DNA from: Gryganskiella cystojenkinii
Taxonomy: Eukaryota; Mortierellomycota; Mortierellomycetes; Mortierellales; Mortierellaceae
DNA: 16,883 nucleotides
Reading direction: 5' to 3'
Assembly: GCA_015852425.1 (NCBI GenBank)
Contig: JAAAIG010000086.1
Coordinates: 55,732 to 72,614, forward strand
Below, piece after piece: positions 9,684 through 16,883 of this stretch. A program made the position numbers and the translations under genes. The notes below the pieces were generated by a model, which saw only the letters and a program-made list of their open reading frames with translations, did not search any database and had not been told where the DNA came from. Numbering within the stretch: the first letter of the stretch is position 1; every line of letters begins with the position of its first letter.

Positions 9684-10035
9684 TTTAGAGTTGTAAGGGA
9701 GACGGTATGAATTGAGAAGGGTTGGTTTTTGTTTTTAGAGCGTGGAAAGGTGAAATGTTCATGAGATGCATTCAATAATGTAATGGAGGCGAAAGAATGC
9801 CAAAAGAAGCGTTAATAAAAAAAGAACGGGTCCAGCACAGTTCCCGGTCCATATTTACGTCAGTCAAAAATTTGAGCGCGTGCTTGGTCTTATGCACTCT
9901 TGCCATCTCAAACTCTCCACAAAACAACTCAAAAAAGAGCGTTCCCACCCGTTTGTCCCTTTCGTTTAGCGCGGTTTTTTTTCTTGTGTTTTGCGAGGAA
10001 CTAAACTACATCTACGGCGCTCTCACAATGGTGCT
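9684..10035 (-). promoter_or_regulatory. Intergenic region upstream of the sugar carrier
   Basis: These 352 bases hold the 3' flank of the Gln-rich gene and the promoter of the sugar carrier. I see no coding frame with family signatures, no RNA gene and no clear TATA box. Short A- and T-rich runs are the only visible structure. Confidence 0.35.
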
Positions 10036-12510
10036 TCACCCTTGGTGTTGACGTTGGTGCGGCTGCTGCTGACGATGATGGCCGTCACGCTGCTGTTGCT
10101 GCTGTTGTTGTTGTTGTTGCTGTTGTTGCTGTAGCTGACGGAACATGACCTTGCCCTGATCACGACCCACGGTTGGAGCACCCGAGTTATGGTAGTTATG
10201 CGATTGGTTCAATCCCAAACCAACATTGCCCTGCCACTGTTGTTGCTGGCCATGCTGTTGCTGCTGCTGGGCGGCCTGTACAGAGTGAAGACCATTCAGG
10301 TGCTGCAACGACCGGTGGTGTTGCAACGTCCCTGGTCTCTCGGGATGCTCTTGACCAGACTGCGACGACTTTTGTTGCTGCTGAGCTTGTTGTTGCAGCT
10401 GTAACGGGGACTTGCCGGACTTTGCGAGGCACCGAAGGATAGACTCTACAGACGGATCGAGTGTCATACGGACACACTTGTACTCCTTGTTGATTCGTTC
10501 CATTTCTTTTTGCATCCGACCTCGTCTGGCCATCTCATCCTCATCCACGTCCTGCAAGTTTTCACGTTGGAGCCAGAGCTTTTGTTGTGTTCTCGATAAA
10601 GTGCCCGTCTTGGATCCATTCCCGGTCAGGTTTGATTGTGCGACAGCGGCGATCGCGGATGCGGTCAAGGGCGCAGCAGACCAAGGTGTACCAGCCGTAG
10701 AATGGTCTGTCTGTTGAGGAGGTTGTTGTTGCGGGTGATGAAGAGCGTGGTCGTCTGTTGTCGTGCTAATGGTGGTGACAATAGTCGGGGGTATCAGATT
10801 GTTGGACGACATCGTGGTCGATTTCGGAGCCGAAGAACTCAGGGGTTGGGATGGAGAAACTGGATAGAATTTGGAGGTGAAACCAGCTCGAGGAGACGTC
10901 GAGGTTGATTTATCGCCTCCAATGGTTCTGGCATTTTGTCTTTGTGACGTCGGCGATCCATTGACTTGCAGATGGTGATGATCCTCCAAGTATCCTGCGG
11001 ATGAACTTCCCGCACCGCCACCACCGGTCTGGTTCAGAAACTTGGACACCAACTCCAGAGCAGGTGAAGATTGTAGTGTTGGAGATGCCAACTTGAAACT
11101 TTGACTTCCACCAACGGCTGCTGCCCCTCCCCCTGTATTTGGACCTCCTGAACGAGAACTCTCCAGGGTCGCGGTTGAGGGTGAGGCATCGACAGAGGTG
11201 ATTCCATTCGCAGGTTGAACGGCCATCACAGTATGAGTGGTGACCTTTGTGAGCGAGGGTAGCGAGGTGGTCGAGGTACTCGGGTCCAACAGCATGGACA
11301 TACGTTTCGATTTGGGAGAGGCTCTGGAGAGAGCACGATGACGGGGTTTTGGCGACGAGGCTGATCCAGCGATACTGACGGGTGACTTTTGTGGGGAGGC
11401 CGTCGATTCGTTATCATGACTACTTGATTCACCGCTTAAGCTGTTACTCTTGCCCTTATCTGCCACGGACACGCGGTCTGGGGAACGACTCATGTCCGAT
11501 TTCTTGGATTCGCTCCTTGTGGGCCTGTTTTGTGTTGCTGATGCGGGTTCGCGTTGTTGTTGTTGATGTTGGTGTTGGTGTTGGTGTTGGTACTGCTGAT
11601 CTTCGTTATGTGATCTTTGAGCGGACAATGCCATGATGGATTCACTGCTTCTTCCGCCTCCACCTACACCGAGACCGAGACCAACAGCTCCTACTGTTGT
11701 GATAGCAGGCTCTGCAATTTGAGACCGATGCTGCTCCTGTCGATGATGCTCTGATGCAATAATATTCGTTTGGTCACGCTGTTGCTGAGGCGCAGGGGGT
11801 TGGTGTTGTTGCTGCTCTTGTTGTTCTGGGTATGGATCGCTCCTTTCAGAGTTGGGGATGTGGTTGTTGTTGTTGTCCAAACCAAGATTCTGCATCGAAC
11901 GAGTGAGAGTACAGTCGATCAAGGTCTTTGCTAACGAGTCGTCCTCTCGAGACTGGAAAGCTTGCTGGTGGTGTTGATCCGACGTTGTACGGCCAGTCAT
12001 GGGGACGCCTGTCTCGTCGTCCTCGTCTGCGGGTTCTTGGTGGTGGGAGTGACTGGTGACGGCAGCGGTAGTGGCGGCGTGTGAATCCTCGCCCTCGGTT
12101 TCGTCCCCCGTCTCTTCGTCGTCGTCTTGTTCCTCGTGACCTTGGACAGGGACAACCTCGTTACGAAGGACCTCGACGTATTCTTCTTCAATCTGGTCGT
12201 CCACACTGGTGCCAAGTTCGAATTGAGCCTTTCGTCTGTGGTGATTATTATGCTGCTGCTGTTGTTTGTTTGCGTTATTGCGCACAGGGACGTCGTGAGT
12301 GGTCTCGGCTTTCCCTGTCACGACCATATCGGTTTGCTGAATGGAAGAAGGCTTCGAAGTGGAGGGATCCCGAGGGGTCTTGTGCTGGCGGAGATGAGTC
12401 GTGGATTCGTTGTGATGGTGGTTGAGATGGTCGTCTTCTTGGTCCTGTGTGTTGTTACTATTTGCAGCAAAGACCTCTGGCAACGGGTGGCGGTCAATAA
12501 TGGTCTCCAT
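10036..12510 (-). CDS. Gln/Ser-rich protein, probable TORC1 subunit Tco89-like
   Basis: One open frame from ATG 12510 to TGA 10036 encodes 824 residues. Most is low complexity: Gln/His-rich, an acidic segment (EEQDDDEETGDETEGEDS) near residue 130, Ser/Thr-rich stretches, and a 14-residue Gln run near the C-terminus (plus strand 10090-10131). The ordered core lies at about 639-700: SRTQQKLWLQRENL followed by KEMERINKEYKCVRM and DPSVESILRCL. This pattern, and an upstream FELGTSVDD segment before acidic residues, resemble what I recall of Tco89, a fungal subunit of the vacuolar TORC1 kinase complex. I cannot run a profile search, so the assignment is moderate. The N-terminal Tco89 motifs I would expect are not obvious; a TTCTTTCCCTCAG acceptor-like sequence ends 5 bp before the ATG, so an upstream exon may be missing from this model. 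No membrane segments are seen. Confidence 0.6.
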   Translation of the reverse strand: METIIDRHPLPEVFAANSNNTQDQEDDHLNHHHNESTTHLRQHKTPRDPSTSKPSSIQQTDMVVTGKAETTHDVPVRNNANKQQQQHNNHHRRKAQFELGTSVDDQIEEEYVEVLRNEVVPVQGHEEQDDDEETGDETEGEDSHAATTAAVTSHSHHQEPADEDDETGVPMTGRTTSDQHHQQAFQSREDDSLAKTLIDCTLTRSMQNLGLDNNNNHIPNSERSDPYPEQQEQQQHQPPAPQQQRDQTNIIASEHHRQEQHRSQIAEPAITTVGAVGLGLGVGGGGRSSESIMALSAQRSHNEDQQYQHQHQHQHQQQQREPASATQNRPTRSESKKSDMSRSPDRVSVADKGKSNSLSGESSSHDNESTASPQKSPVSIAGSASSPKPRHRALSRASPKSKRMSMLLDPSTSTTSLPSLTKVTTHTVMAVQPANGITSVDASPSTATLESSRSGGPNTGGGAAAVGGSQSFKLASPTLQSSPALELVSKFLNQTGGGGAGSSSAGYLEDHHHLQVNGSPTSQRQNARTIGGDKSTSTSPRAGFTSKFYPVSPSQPLSSSAPKSTTMSSNNLIPPTIVTTISTTTDDHALHHPQQQPPQQTDHSTAGTPWSAAPLTASAIAAVAQSNLTGNGSKTGTLSRTQQKLWLQRENLQDVDEDEMARRGRMQKEMERINKEYKCVRMTLDPSVESILRCLAKSGKSPLQLQQQAQQQQKSSQSGQEHPERPGTLQHHRSLQHLNGLHSVQAAQQQQQHGQQQQWQGNVGLGLNQSHNYHNSGAPTVGRDQGKVMFRQLQQQQQQQQQQQQQQRDGHHRQQQPHQRQHQG
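10090..10131 (-). repeat. 14-codon Gln tract (mixed CAA/CAG)
   Basis: Fourteen consecutive Gln codons near the C-terminus of the Tco89-like protein, with CAA and CAG mixed. Mixed codons stabilise the DNA tract against slippage compared with a pure CAG run. Further short Gln runs lie at about 10246-10270 and 10372-10400. Confidence 0.9.
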
Positions 12511-13076
12511 CAACTCTGAGGGAAAGAAGGGGGTTGTGCGTGTATATAGAGAGAGAGCGTGTGTAAGCGTAGGTGTATGTGTGTGTGTCAGCGGGTATTG
12601 GGAACAAGAATAAATAAATATTTCGGATGAAAGGAAAAGAAAAAGAGAGTGGAGAGGGTTAAATGAAAATAACGAAAGAGAAAAGGATGACCAAAAGGGA
12701 AGGGAACTACATCACACCATTCGTAAATGAAAACAGAAAGTGACCAATGTAAGAAAAGGGTTCAACTTTCAATTCATCAACCAAAGCAGAAAGGTTCGAA
12801 AGTTCCCGGAGTTGAAAAATAAAAAAATGCCACGAGTTGTGCCTTTTTCGGTGGCTTGTCCCTGTCACACTTTTGAAAGCATGATCGACAGACTCGGGGC
12901 GAAAAAGAAAAAAGGGTTGGATAGGAGAGGACTGATCAACGTTTTTTATTTTCTTCTACAATATGGACGTAGTAGGATTACAATGGTTGCATGCGTGGGG
13001 TTGTCATAATGTACAATTAAAGGGTTTCTTTCTAAGGAGATAAAATAAGGAGTTTTGCGCTTCGAGAATCCAGTCA
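12511..13076 (-). promoter_or_regulatory. Intergenic region upstream of the Tco89-like gene
   Basis: These 566 bases lie between the MTP18-like stop and the Tco89-like ATG. A minus-strand AATAAA at 12950-12945, about 130 bases past the MTP18-like stop, is a candidate poly(A) signal. Nearer the Tco89-like gene are a GA tract (about 12548-12558), a GT-rich stretch (12559-12592), and TTCTTTCCCTCAG on the minus strand just before the ATG, which could be a 3' splice site of a leader or coding intron. I found no upstream exon with recognisable coding content. Confidence 0.35.
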
Positions 13077-13712
13077 TTACTCGATCTTGGCCTTCTCCGT
13101 GGGATTCAGGGGAAGAGTCTTGCCGCCACTGCCTTCGAGCATCTCAAAGACTCGATCAACAGCAGTCTCGATAGGGTGATCGAACATGTAAGGCAGCAAG
13201 GGGACGACTGCCAATCCGATTGCTGTAGGACCCCAACGTCTCAGGGCCATGTTCATCGTGTTTTTGAACAACCTGCCAGACTGATGAACAACCGTATGGA
13301 TTGTGATTGCGGGCAACAAAAGTGAGGCCAGTCCTTGGAAGACACCCCGTTTGACAACCGTCATCGCAATGGCCTCCTGATCCTTGCCTGCTAGCTTAGC
13401 TTTGTAACCCTCGTAGGCAACATCAAATCCGACATACGCAAACGACAATCCGTACATGGCATTGACGAATCCCCGTCCAGCAACAGGTCGAAATGCTTCA
13501 CCGACATCGGAGGAATAAGCCAGGTACCGTGACGACGCTGTGATCAGGGCCTTGTAGCGTCCGAGGTATCCGAGATAACGAGCAGAGGTCTCGACGGTGT
13601 CAATTTGTCCTTGTTCGAGTTCTTGAGCTCTGTGTTGAACATTGTCGGCGATCTTGGCTGCAACGACCTCTGCTGCGGGTGCAGATGTCGTTGTTGTGGT
13701 TGTAGTAGACAT
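13077..13712 (-). CDS. MTP18/MTFP1-like mitochondrial fission process protein
   Basis: A single exon encodes 211 residues; human MTFP1 is about 166, and the excess is mostly a Thr/Ala-rich N-terminus. The family signature SRYLAYSSDVGEAFRPV (61-77) followed by VNAMYGLSFAYVGFDVAYEGY (83-103) is clear. Three hydrophobic segments lie at about 83-98, 132-152 and 164-184, consistent with an integral inner-membrane protein. MTP18 family members act at the mitochondrial inner membrane and affect mitochondrial division and membrane integrity. The start chosen is the ATG at 13712; the frame stays open a little upstream but without another ATG. A TATAAAA at 13853-13847 lies about 135 bp upstream. No classical Arg-rich presequence is visible, as the N-terminus is a Thr run then Ala-rich. 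The protein ends KAKIE. Confidence 0.9.
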   Translation of the reverse strand: MSTTTTTTTSAPAAEVVAAKIADNVQHRAQELEQGQIDTVETSARYLGYLGRYKALITASSRYLAYSSDVGEAFRPVAGRGFVNAMYGLSFAYVGFDVAYEGYKAKLAGKDQEAIAMTVVKRGVFQGLASLLLPAITIHTVVHQSGRLFKNTMNMALRRWGPTAIGLAVVPLLPYMFDHPIETAVDRVFEMLEGSGGKTLPLNPTEKAKIE

Positions 13713-14250
13713 TGTTATAGAGCTGTGTAAAGGAATGGAGTAGTGACTTGAGGGCTTCAAGAAGGAAAAGATGGGATAAGGCGAAGAGGGATCAAGGAGT
13801 TATAGGGATGAATGAGGTTCCTGAGGGACCAGACAGGGAGTCTAGCTTTTATATGTCTTTTGGCGAGAAATAAAATTTCACAAGAATTCGCCTTTTCTGG
13901 AACGCTGTACAATTTTGGGATTTTTGGAACGTACGTTTTCTGTTCTGTTCCTTCTCGGATATTCGTTGCCCGAGATGAGATGGCCACACTCACTCCTCAG
14001 CCCGAGCATCCGAACCCGATATACAACCTTTTTTTTACCTCTACAACTCTCTTTGTTACTTTGTTATCTCGGAAAGACCACACAGAAAATCACTGCAATC
14101 CGCAAGATTGCTTTGCGGGCCTGAATTTTGTCTTTGTTCTATCCATTCTTGGATCCCGATTTGTGTGACAAAAAACAAAAGCTGGAGTACTTTGATCAAT
14201 TGTTACGAGTGCTTGATATTACGCATATGCTTGCACCAAAAAAACAATTA
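13713..14250. other. Intergenic region between MTP18-like gene and MITE candidate
   Basis: The part next to 13713 is the MTP18-like promoter, including the TATA candidate. A 118-codon plus-strand frame (13812-14168) crosses it but shows no family signature and an irregular composition, so I do not call it a gene. T runs near 14028-14036 and an A run at 14237-14244 are the only other visible structure. Confidence 0.4.
13847..13853 (-). promoter_or_regulatory. TATA box candidate of the MTP18-like gene
   Basis: The minus strand reads CATATAAAAGC here, about 135 bp before the MTP18-like ATG. This is a good match to a TATA element at a plausible distance given a leader of 50-100 bases. Confidence 0.4.
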
Positions 14251-14692
14251 ATCTAACCGCCGACCATCTTTTTTTGCTTAGCTTCCGACCAAGGGTTCCT
14301 TAACGACCGACCAGCAGTATAAACATGTGTGCTCGATGGACATGCGATGACTACCATCTCTTTTTAATTTGAAGTTCGTTCTGTCTCTGTCATGCGGTTG
14401 AACCAGATCTTTCATGATTGTGGCCCTGCCTCTAAGGCACGATTGCTTGTCCCCATTGTTCGAGTCTTTTTCAGCATTCAAGCATCATCGGCAGCCAGTG
14501 AACGCCTCTTGTTGGAAGCGTAATGACCGACGATTGAGATAGTCTTCAAAGATGCTGTGAACAGGAGATTGGTCGTTGGATAAGGTCGTTGGAAAATAAG
14601 ATTTCGCGGTCGGCGGTTAATGTGAGGTCGGCGGATAAGGTAAAAATATTGATCGGTGGTTAACTAACAAACGACCAGGTCGGCGGTCAGAT
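14251..14692. mobile_element. MITE-like element, TA flanks, 15-bp inverted ends
   Basis: The left end ATCTAACCGCCGACC (14251-14265) and the reverse complement of the right end GGTCGGCGGTCAGAT (14678-14692) match at 14 of 15 bases. Both ends abut TA (14249-14250 and 14693-14694), the target duplication of Tc1/mariner-type elements. The 442-bp body has no transposase frame; the longest internal frame (67 codons) shows nothing recognisable. The right arm carries six direct copies of a GGTCG(G/T)(C/T)GG core starting at 14571, 14584, 14608, 14626, 14651 (as GATCGGTGG) and 14678, and the left arm has inverted, shorter copies (CCGACC 14285-14290; CGACCGACC 14304-14312). Subterminal arrays like this are typical transposase binding sites of non-autonomous elements. 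The TA is palindromic, so it could also belong to the inverted repeat. The right end lies 75 bases from the 3' end of the tRNA gene. Confidence 0.6.
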
Positions 14693-14750
14693 TAGTCCAA
14701 AAAAAAAGGATATCCCCTTCAAGATCCCAAATGCTTGGGACTCAAGGAGC

Positions 14751-14760
14751 AAAAACAAAA
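14751..14760 (-). terminator. RNA polymerase III terminator of tRNA-Glu
   Basis: The minus strand reads TTTTGTTTTT from seven bases after the tRNA 3' end. Runs of four and five T stop RNA polymerase III. Confidence 0.7.
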
Positions 14761-14767
14761 TATGAAG

Positions 14768-14839
14768 TTCCCAATCCGGGGTTCGAACCCGGGCCGCCTC
14801 GGTGAAAGCGAGGAATCCTGACCACTGGACCAATTAGGA
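14768..14839 (-). tRNA. tRNA-Glu (anticodon UUC)
   Basis: The minus strand folds into a complete 72-nt cloverleaf with no intron. The acceptor stem pairs TCCTAAT with ATTGGGA (one T-G pair), and the discriminator is A. The D stem is GTCC/GGAT (one T-G wobble), the anticodon stem CCTCG/CGAGG with loop CTTTCAC gives anticodon TTC, a 4-base variable loop follows, and the T arm is CCGGG-TTCGAAC-CCCGG. The internal Pol III A box (TGGTCCAGTGG) and B box (GGTTCGAACCC) are intact. T runs (TTTTGTTTTT on the minus strand, 14760-14751) just after the 3' end provide the terminator. CCA is not encoded, as in eukaryotes. Confidence 0.97.
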
Positions 14840-14914
14840 TGATGCTTGTGTTTCAAATAAATTTTGATGACTTTTTGTAGAGACAAAATCGATTCATTAT
14901 TTCCAAGCAAAATA

Positions 14915-14920
14915 TTTATT
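14915..14920 (-). terminator. Candidate poly(A) signal of the E1 alpha gene
   Basis: The minus strand has AATAAA about 63 bases after the E1 alpha stop codon, a normal distance for a fungal 3' UTR and before the tRNA gene begins. Confidence 0.4.
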
Positions 14921-14932
14921 TCCTGTCATTAT

Positions 14933-14942
14933 ATCACGTGAT
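14933..14942. promoter_or_regulatory. Palindromic CACGTG site (ATCACGTGAT)
   Basis: A perfect 10-bp palindrome, ATCACGTGAT, lies between the E1 alpha stop and the tRNA gene, about 95 bp upstream of the tRNA 5' end. CACGTG is the E-box core bound by bHLH factors such as Cbf1. It is also within the E1 alpha 3' flank, so its target, if any, is unclear. Confidence 0.3.
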
Positions 14943-14982
14943 TTTACCTACAACCGTTTTTTTTTTTTTTTTTTCTACACGT

Positions 14983-16566
14983 TTAGATGCTATCACCGTT
15001 GTTTTTGAAGCGGTAGACCTCACTTGGTTCACGTCCACGGAGGAAAGGAACCTCATGCCCCCGAACGTAAGCACCTCTAGAAAAATCTTGAAGATCCGGC
15101 TCGGGACTTGCCTTGGCCTCCTCGGCCGCCTTTTCGACTTTTGTGCGAACTTCTTTGTCCAAGGCCTTGAGCTCGTCCTCCGAGAGGATCTTGTGTTGAA
15201 CGAGGGAATCGCGCAGATGTGTGATGGGGTCGTTGTTGGCTCGCATCTTTTGAATCTCTTCACGACTACGATAAGTCGTTCCAGGGTCCGACATGGAGTG
15301 GCCTCCGTAACGATAAGTCTCAACTTCCATCAGCAGCGGTCCCTTTCCAGCATTTGTCCACTCTTTGGCGTACTTGGTAGCTTGATGGACCGCAAGAGCG
15401 TCCATACCGTCGACCTAAGTATCAACAATGATATGAAGACAGACTAAGTATAAAATCACTGAGCTTTTCAATAGCCGACGCGCCTTATTTGACTTTAACT
15501 TGCCTTTAGACCAGGAATGTAGTCACCTCGCTGGTAGTACTCTGTATTGGCAGACGCTCGTTCGACAGAGGTACCCATACCGTACTGGTTGTTCTCACAG
15601 ACAAAGACCGCGGGAAGTTCCCAGAGCTTGGCCATATTGAAGGACTCGAATACCTGACCTTGATTAGCGGCACCATCGCCATAGATCACAAAAGTTGTGG
15701 TTGGGTTCTTCTCGCTTTTGCGATTCAAGTATTTTTCAGCAAAGGCGATTCCAGTCCCGAGAGGTACCTGAGCGCCAACGATACCGTTACCGCCAAAGAA
15801 TCGGGGTGTGAACGTGTGCATTGATCCTCCTTTACCGCTGGAGATACCAGCCTTTCGACCGAGTAGTTCCCCGAGGATCGAGACCAGAGATCCTCCGCGC
15901 ATAAGTGTGAATCCGTGGCTTCTGTAAGCGGTGATGAGCTTGTCGTCCAACGTCAGCGCAGATTCCATGCCGACGCCTACAGCTTCCTAAGATTTTTTGT
16001 AAAAGGGTCATAGAATTTCAAAAATGTTAGTGCACTCTTATGATTCAATTTCATCATAATGATCCCTCTTGCAAAGAAGTATAAGTAATAAATCAAATCG
16101 AATCTTTTTTTTTACCTGACCGGTGCACAGGTGACAGAACCCGCGGATAAACTTGGCCTTGTAAAGCCCATCGGCGGTCATCTCCAAGCGCCGCATGGTT
16201 ACCATACTCTTGTACATGTCCACAAGGTCCTTCTTTGGCAGTTCGAGGTCTAGTGAAGGCGGATCACAGTTGAAGGTCTTGAAAGAGTCCTCGCCGAGTT
16301 TGAGGCGGACTGGGTCTCCATTGGCCGATGCAGACATGATCGAAGTGGTGGCGAAGCTACGGGTGACCTTTGGGATTGTCAAGAAAAAATAAAAGGGGTG
16401 TAGGTTTTGGTCAGCAAATGCTGTTTTCTTCTCTGGGCATATCATTTGAATCATTTTCTTCGACTTTTGAGAGTCGATAGCTCTATAGGTCCTCTACCTG
16501 TGGTGGGATGATGGTATTAGCAGCCACAGAGGACAACATACGTAGTCTGATGTGTGTGGAAAGCAT
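14983..16566 (-). CDS. PDA1: Pyruvate dehydrogenase E1 alpha subunit, mitochondrial
   Basis: Minus-strand exons 16566-16498, 16367-16116, 15986-15504 and 15414-14983 give 411 residues, near yeast Pda1 (420). With E1 beta it decarboxylates pyruvate using thiamine diphosphate in the mitochondrial matrix and acetylates the lipoyl groups of E2. The thiamine diphosphate motif is complete: GDG at 210-212 and ENN at 238-240, 30 residues on. [10 protein letters not shown] (171-180) and the phosphorylation loop [15 protein letters not shown] (303-317) are present; Ser308 matches the yeast site controlled by the PDH kinase, and the second mammalian site is Thr, as in fungi. The N-terminus is a presequence rich in Arg, Ser and Ala (LRMLSS...VTRSFATTS). 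The start is the ATG at 16566: an in-frame TAG lies four codons upstream and ACAACAATG gives good context; a second in-frame ATG follows at 16539. All introns are phase 0. Intron 3 (15503-15415) begins with GC rather than GT. Confidence 0.95.
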
Positions 16567-16883
16567 TGTTGTTGTAATCTATTGGTGGTTCTTTTGGACA
16601 GTGAATGCAAGGGAAAAAGACAGGAGGCAGGATAGGTATATCAAATGAGTGGTGGTAAGATGAAAAACGAGAAAGGGGGAATGAGATGGAAAACAAAGAG
16701 AAGGAGTGAAAGCACAGCTGCAATGATAAAAGAGATAAGCGGATCAGGAGGAGGAGAGACAGGACAGGGTCCTAGACTCTCGCCCGAGATGCTATGCAAC
16801 AATGACAGCAATATGCGATCATCACGACCAACAGCCAGGTTGTCCCACCTCCGCTCTCCTAGAAATCTAGTAAGCAAAAAAAA
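16567..16883 (-). promoter_or_regulatory. Promoter region of the E1 alpha gene
   Basis: This 317-base stretch to the window edge is strongly pyrimidine-rich on the minus strand between about 16600 and 16770. A CCAAT on the minus strand lies at 16585-16581, but so close to the ATG that it probably falls in the leader. Open frames here are fragments without family signatures. Nothing else is recognisable. Confidence 0.35.

Noticed and set aside
13812..14168. 118-codon plus-strand frame diverging from the MTP18-like gene
   Set aside because: It starts inside the MTP18-like promoter, has no recognisable domain, mixes irregular hydrophobic and polar stretches, and is bounded by AT-rich non-coding sequence. 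It is best read as chance.
14278..14481. 67-codon minus-strand frame inside the MITE candidate, possible transposase remnant
   Set aside because: No DDE or helix-turn-helix signature is visible, and the frame is short for the composition.
14727..14740. Small inverted repeat CCCAA-ATGC-TTGGG beside the tRNA gene
   Set aside because: Too short to be informative, and the T runs between it and the tRNA already explain Pol III termination.
1..16883. CRISPR arrays, prophage, toxin or defence islands, biosynthetic cluster
   Set aside because: The genes are ordinary eukaryotic housekeeping families with introns; there are no spaced direct repeats, integrases, or clustered biosynthetic enzymes.

Overview
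The window reads as nuclear DNA of a filamentous fungus, most likely an early-diverging lineage such as Mortierellomycota or Mucoromycota; that placement is my inference from overall character, not a computed result. The supporting signs are short spliceosomal introns (about 90-220 nt) with GTAAGT-like donors and CTRAY or TACTAAT-like branch sites, long Ser/Asn/Thr/Gln-rich proteins, a protein resembling the fungal TORC1 subunit Tco89, a fungal SUT-type sugar carrier, and a eukaryotic tRNA with internal promoter boxes. I see no operons, CRISPR array or prokaryotic signals.

Layout. On the plus strand: a large RING-H2 protein in four exons (354-4472), then a sideroflexin in four exons (4782-6346). 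Everything after that is on the minus strand: a small basic protein of unknown function (6579-7100), a SUT/SLC45-type sugar:cation symporter in four exons (7369-9683), a Gln-rich Tco89-like protein (10036-12510), an MTP18/MTFP1 mitochondrial inner-membrane protein (13077-13712), a candidate MITE (14251-14692), a tRNA-Glu(UUC) (14768-14839) and the pyruvate dehydrogenase E1 alpha subunit in four exons (14983-16566). The only convergent pair is sideroflexin and the small basic protein. The last 317 bases look like promoter.

Three of the seven protein genes act in mitochondria (sideroflexin, MTP18-like, E1 alpha), but they are scattered and separately transcribed, so nothing suggests one dedicated system. 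The sugar carrier and the Tco89-like protein are a plausible nutrient uptake and nutrient sensing pair, but each has its own intergenic region.

I did not find a convincing new multi-gene system. The most interesting signals are structural: an exact 24-bp tandem duplication that doubles the 5' splice site of the last sideroflexin intron and could add eight residues in frame; two in-frame splice options in the RING-H2 gene; a GC-AG intron in the E1 alpha gene; and a 442-bp MITE-like element with TA flanks and an array of subterminal repeats next to the tRNA gene.
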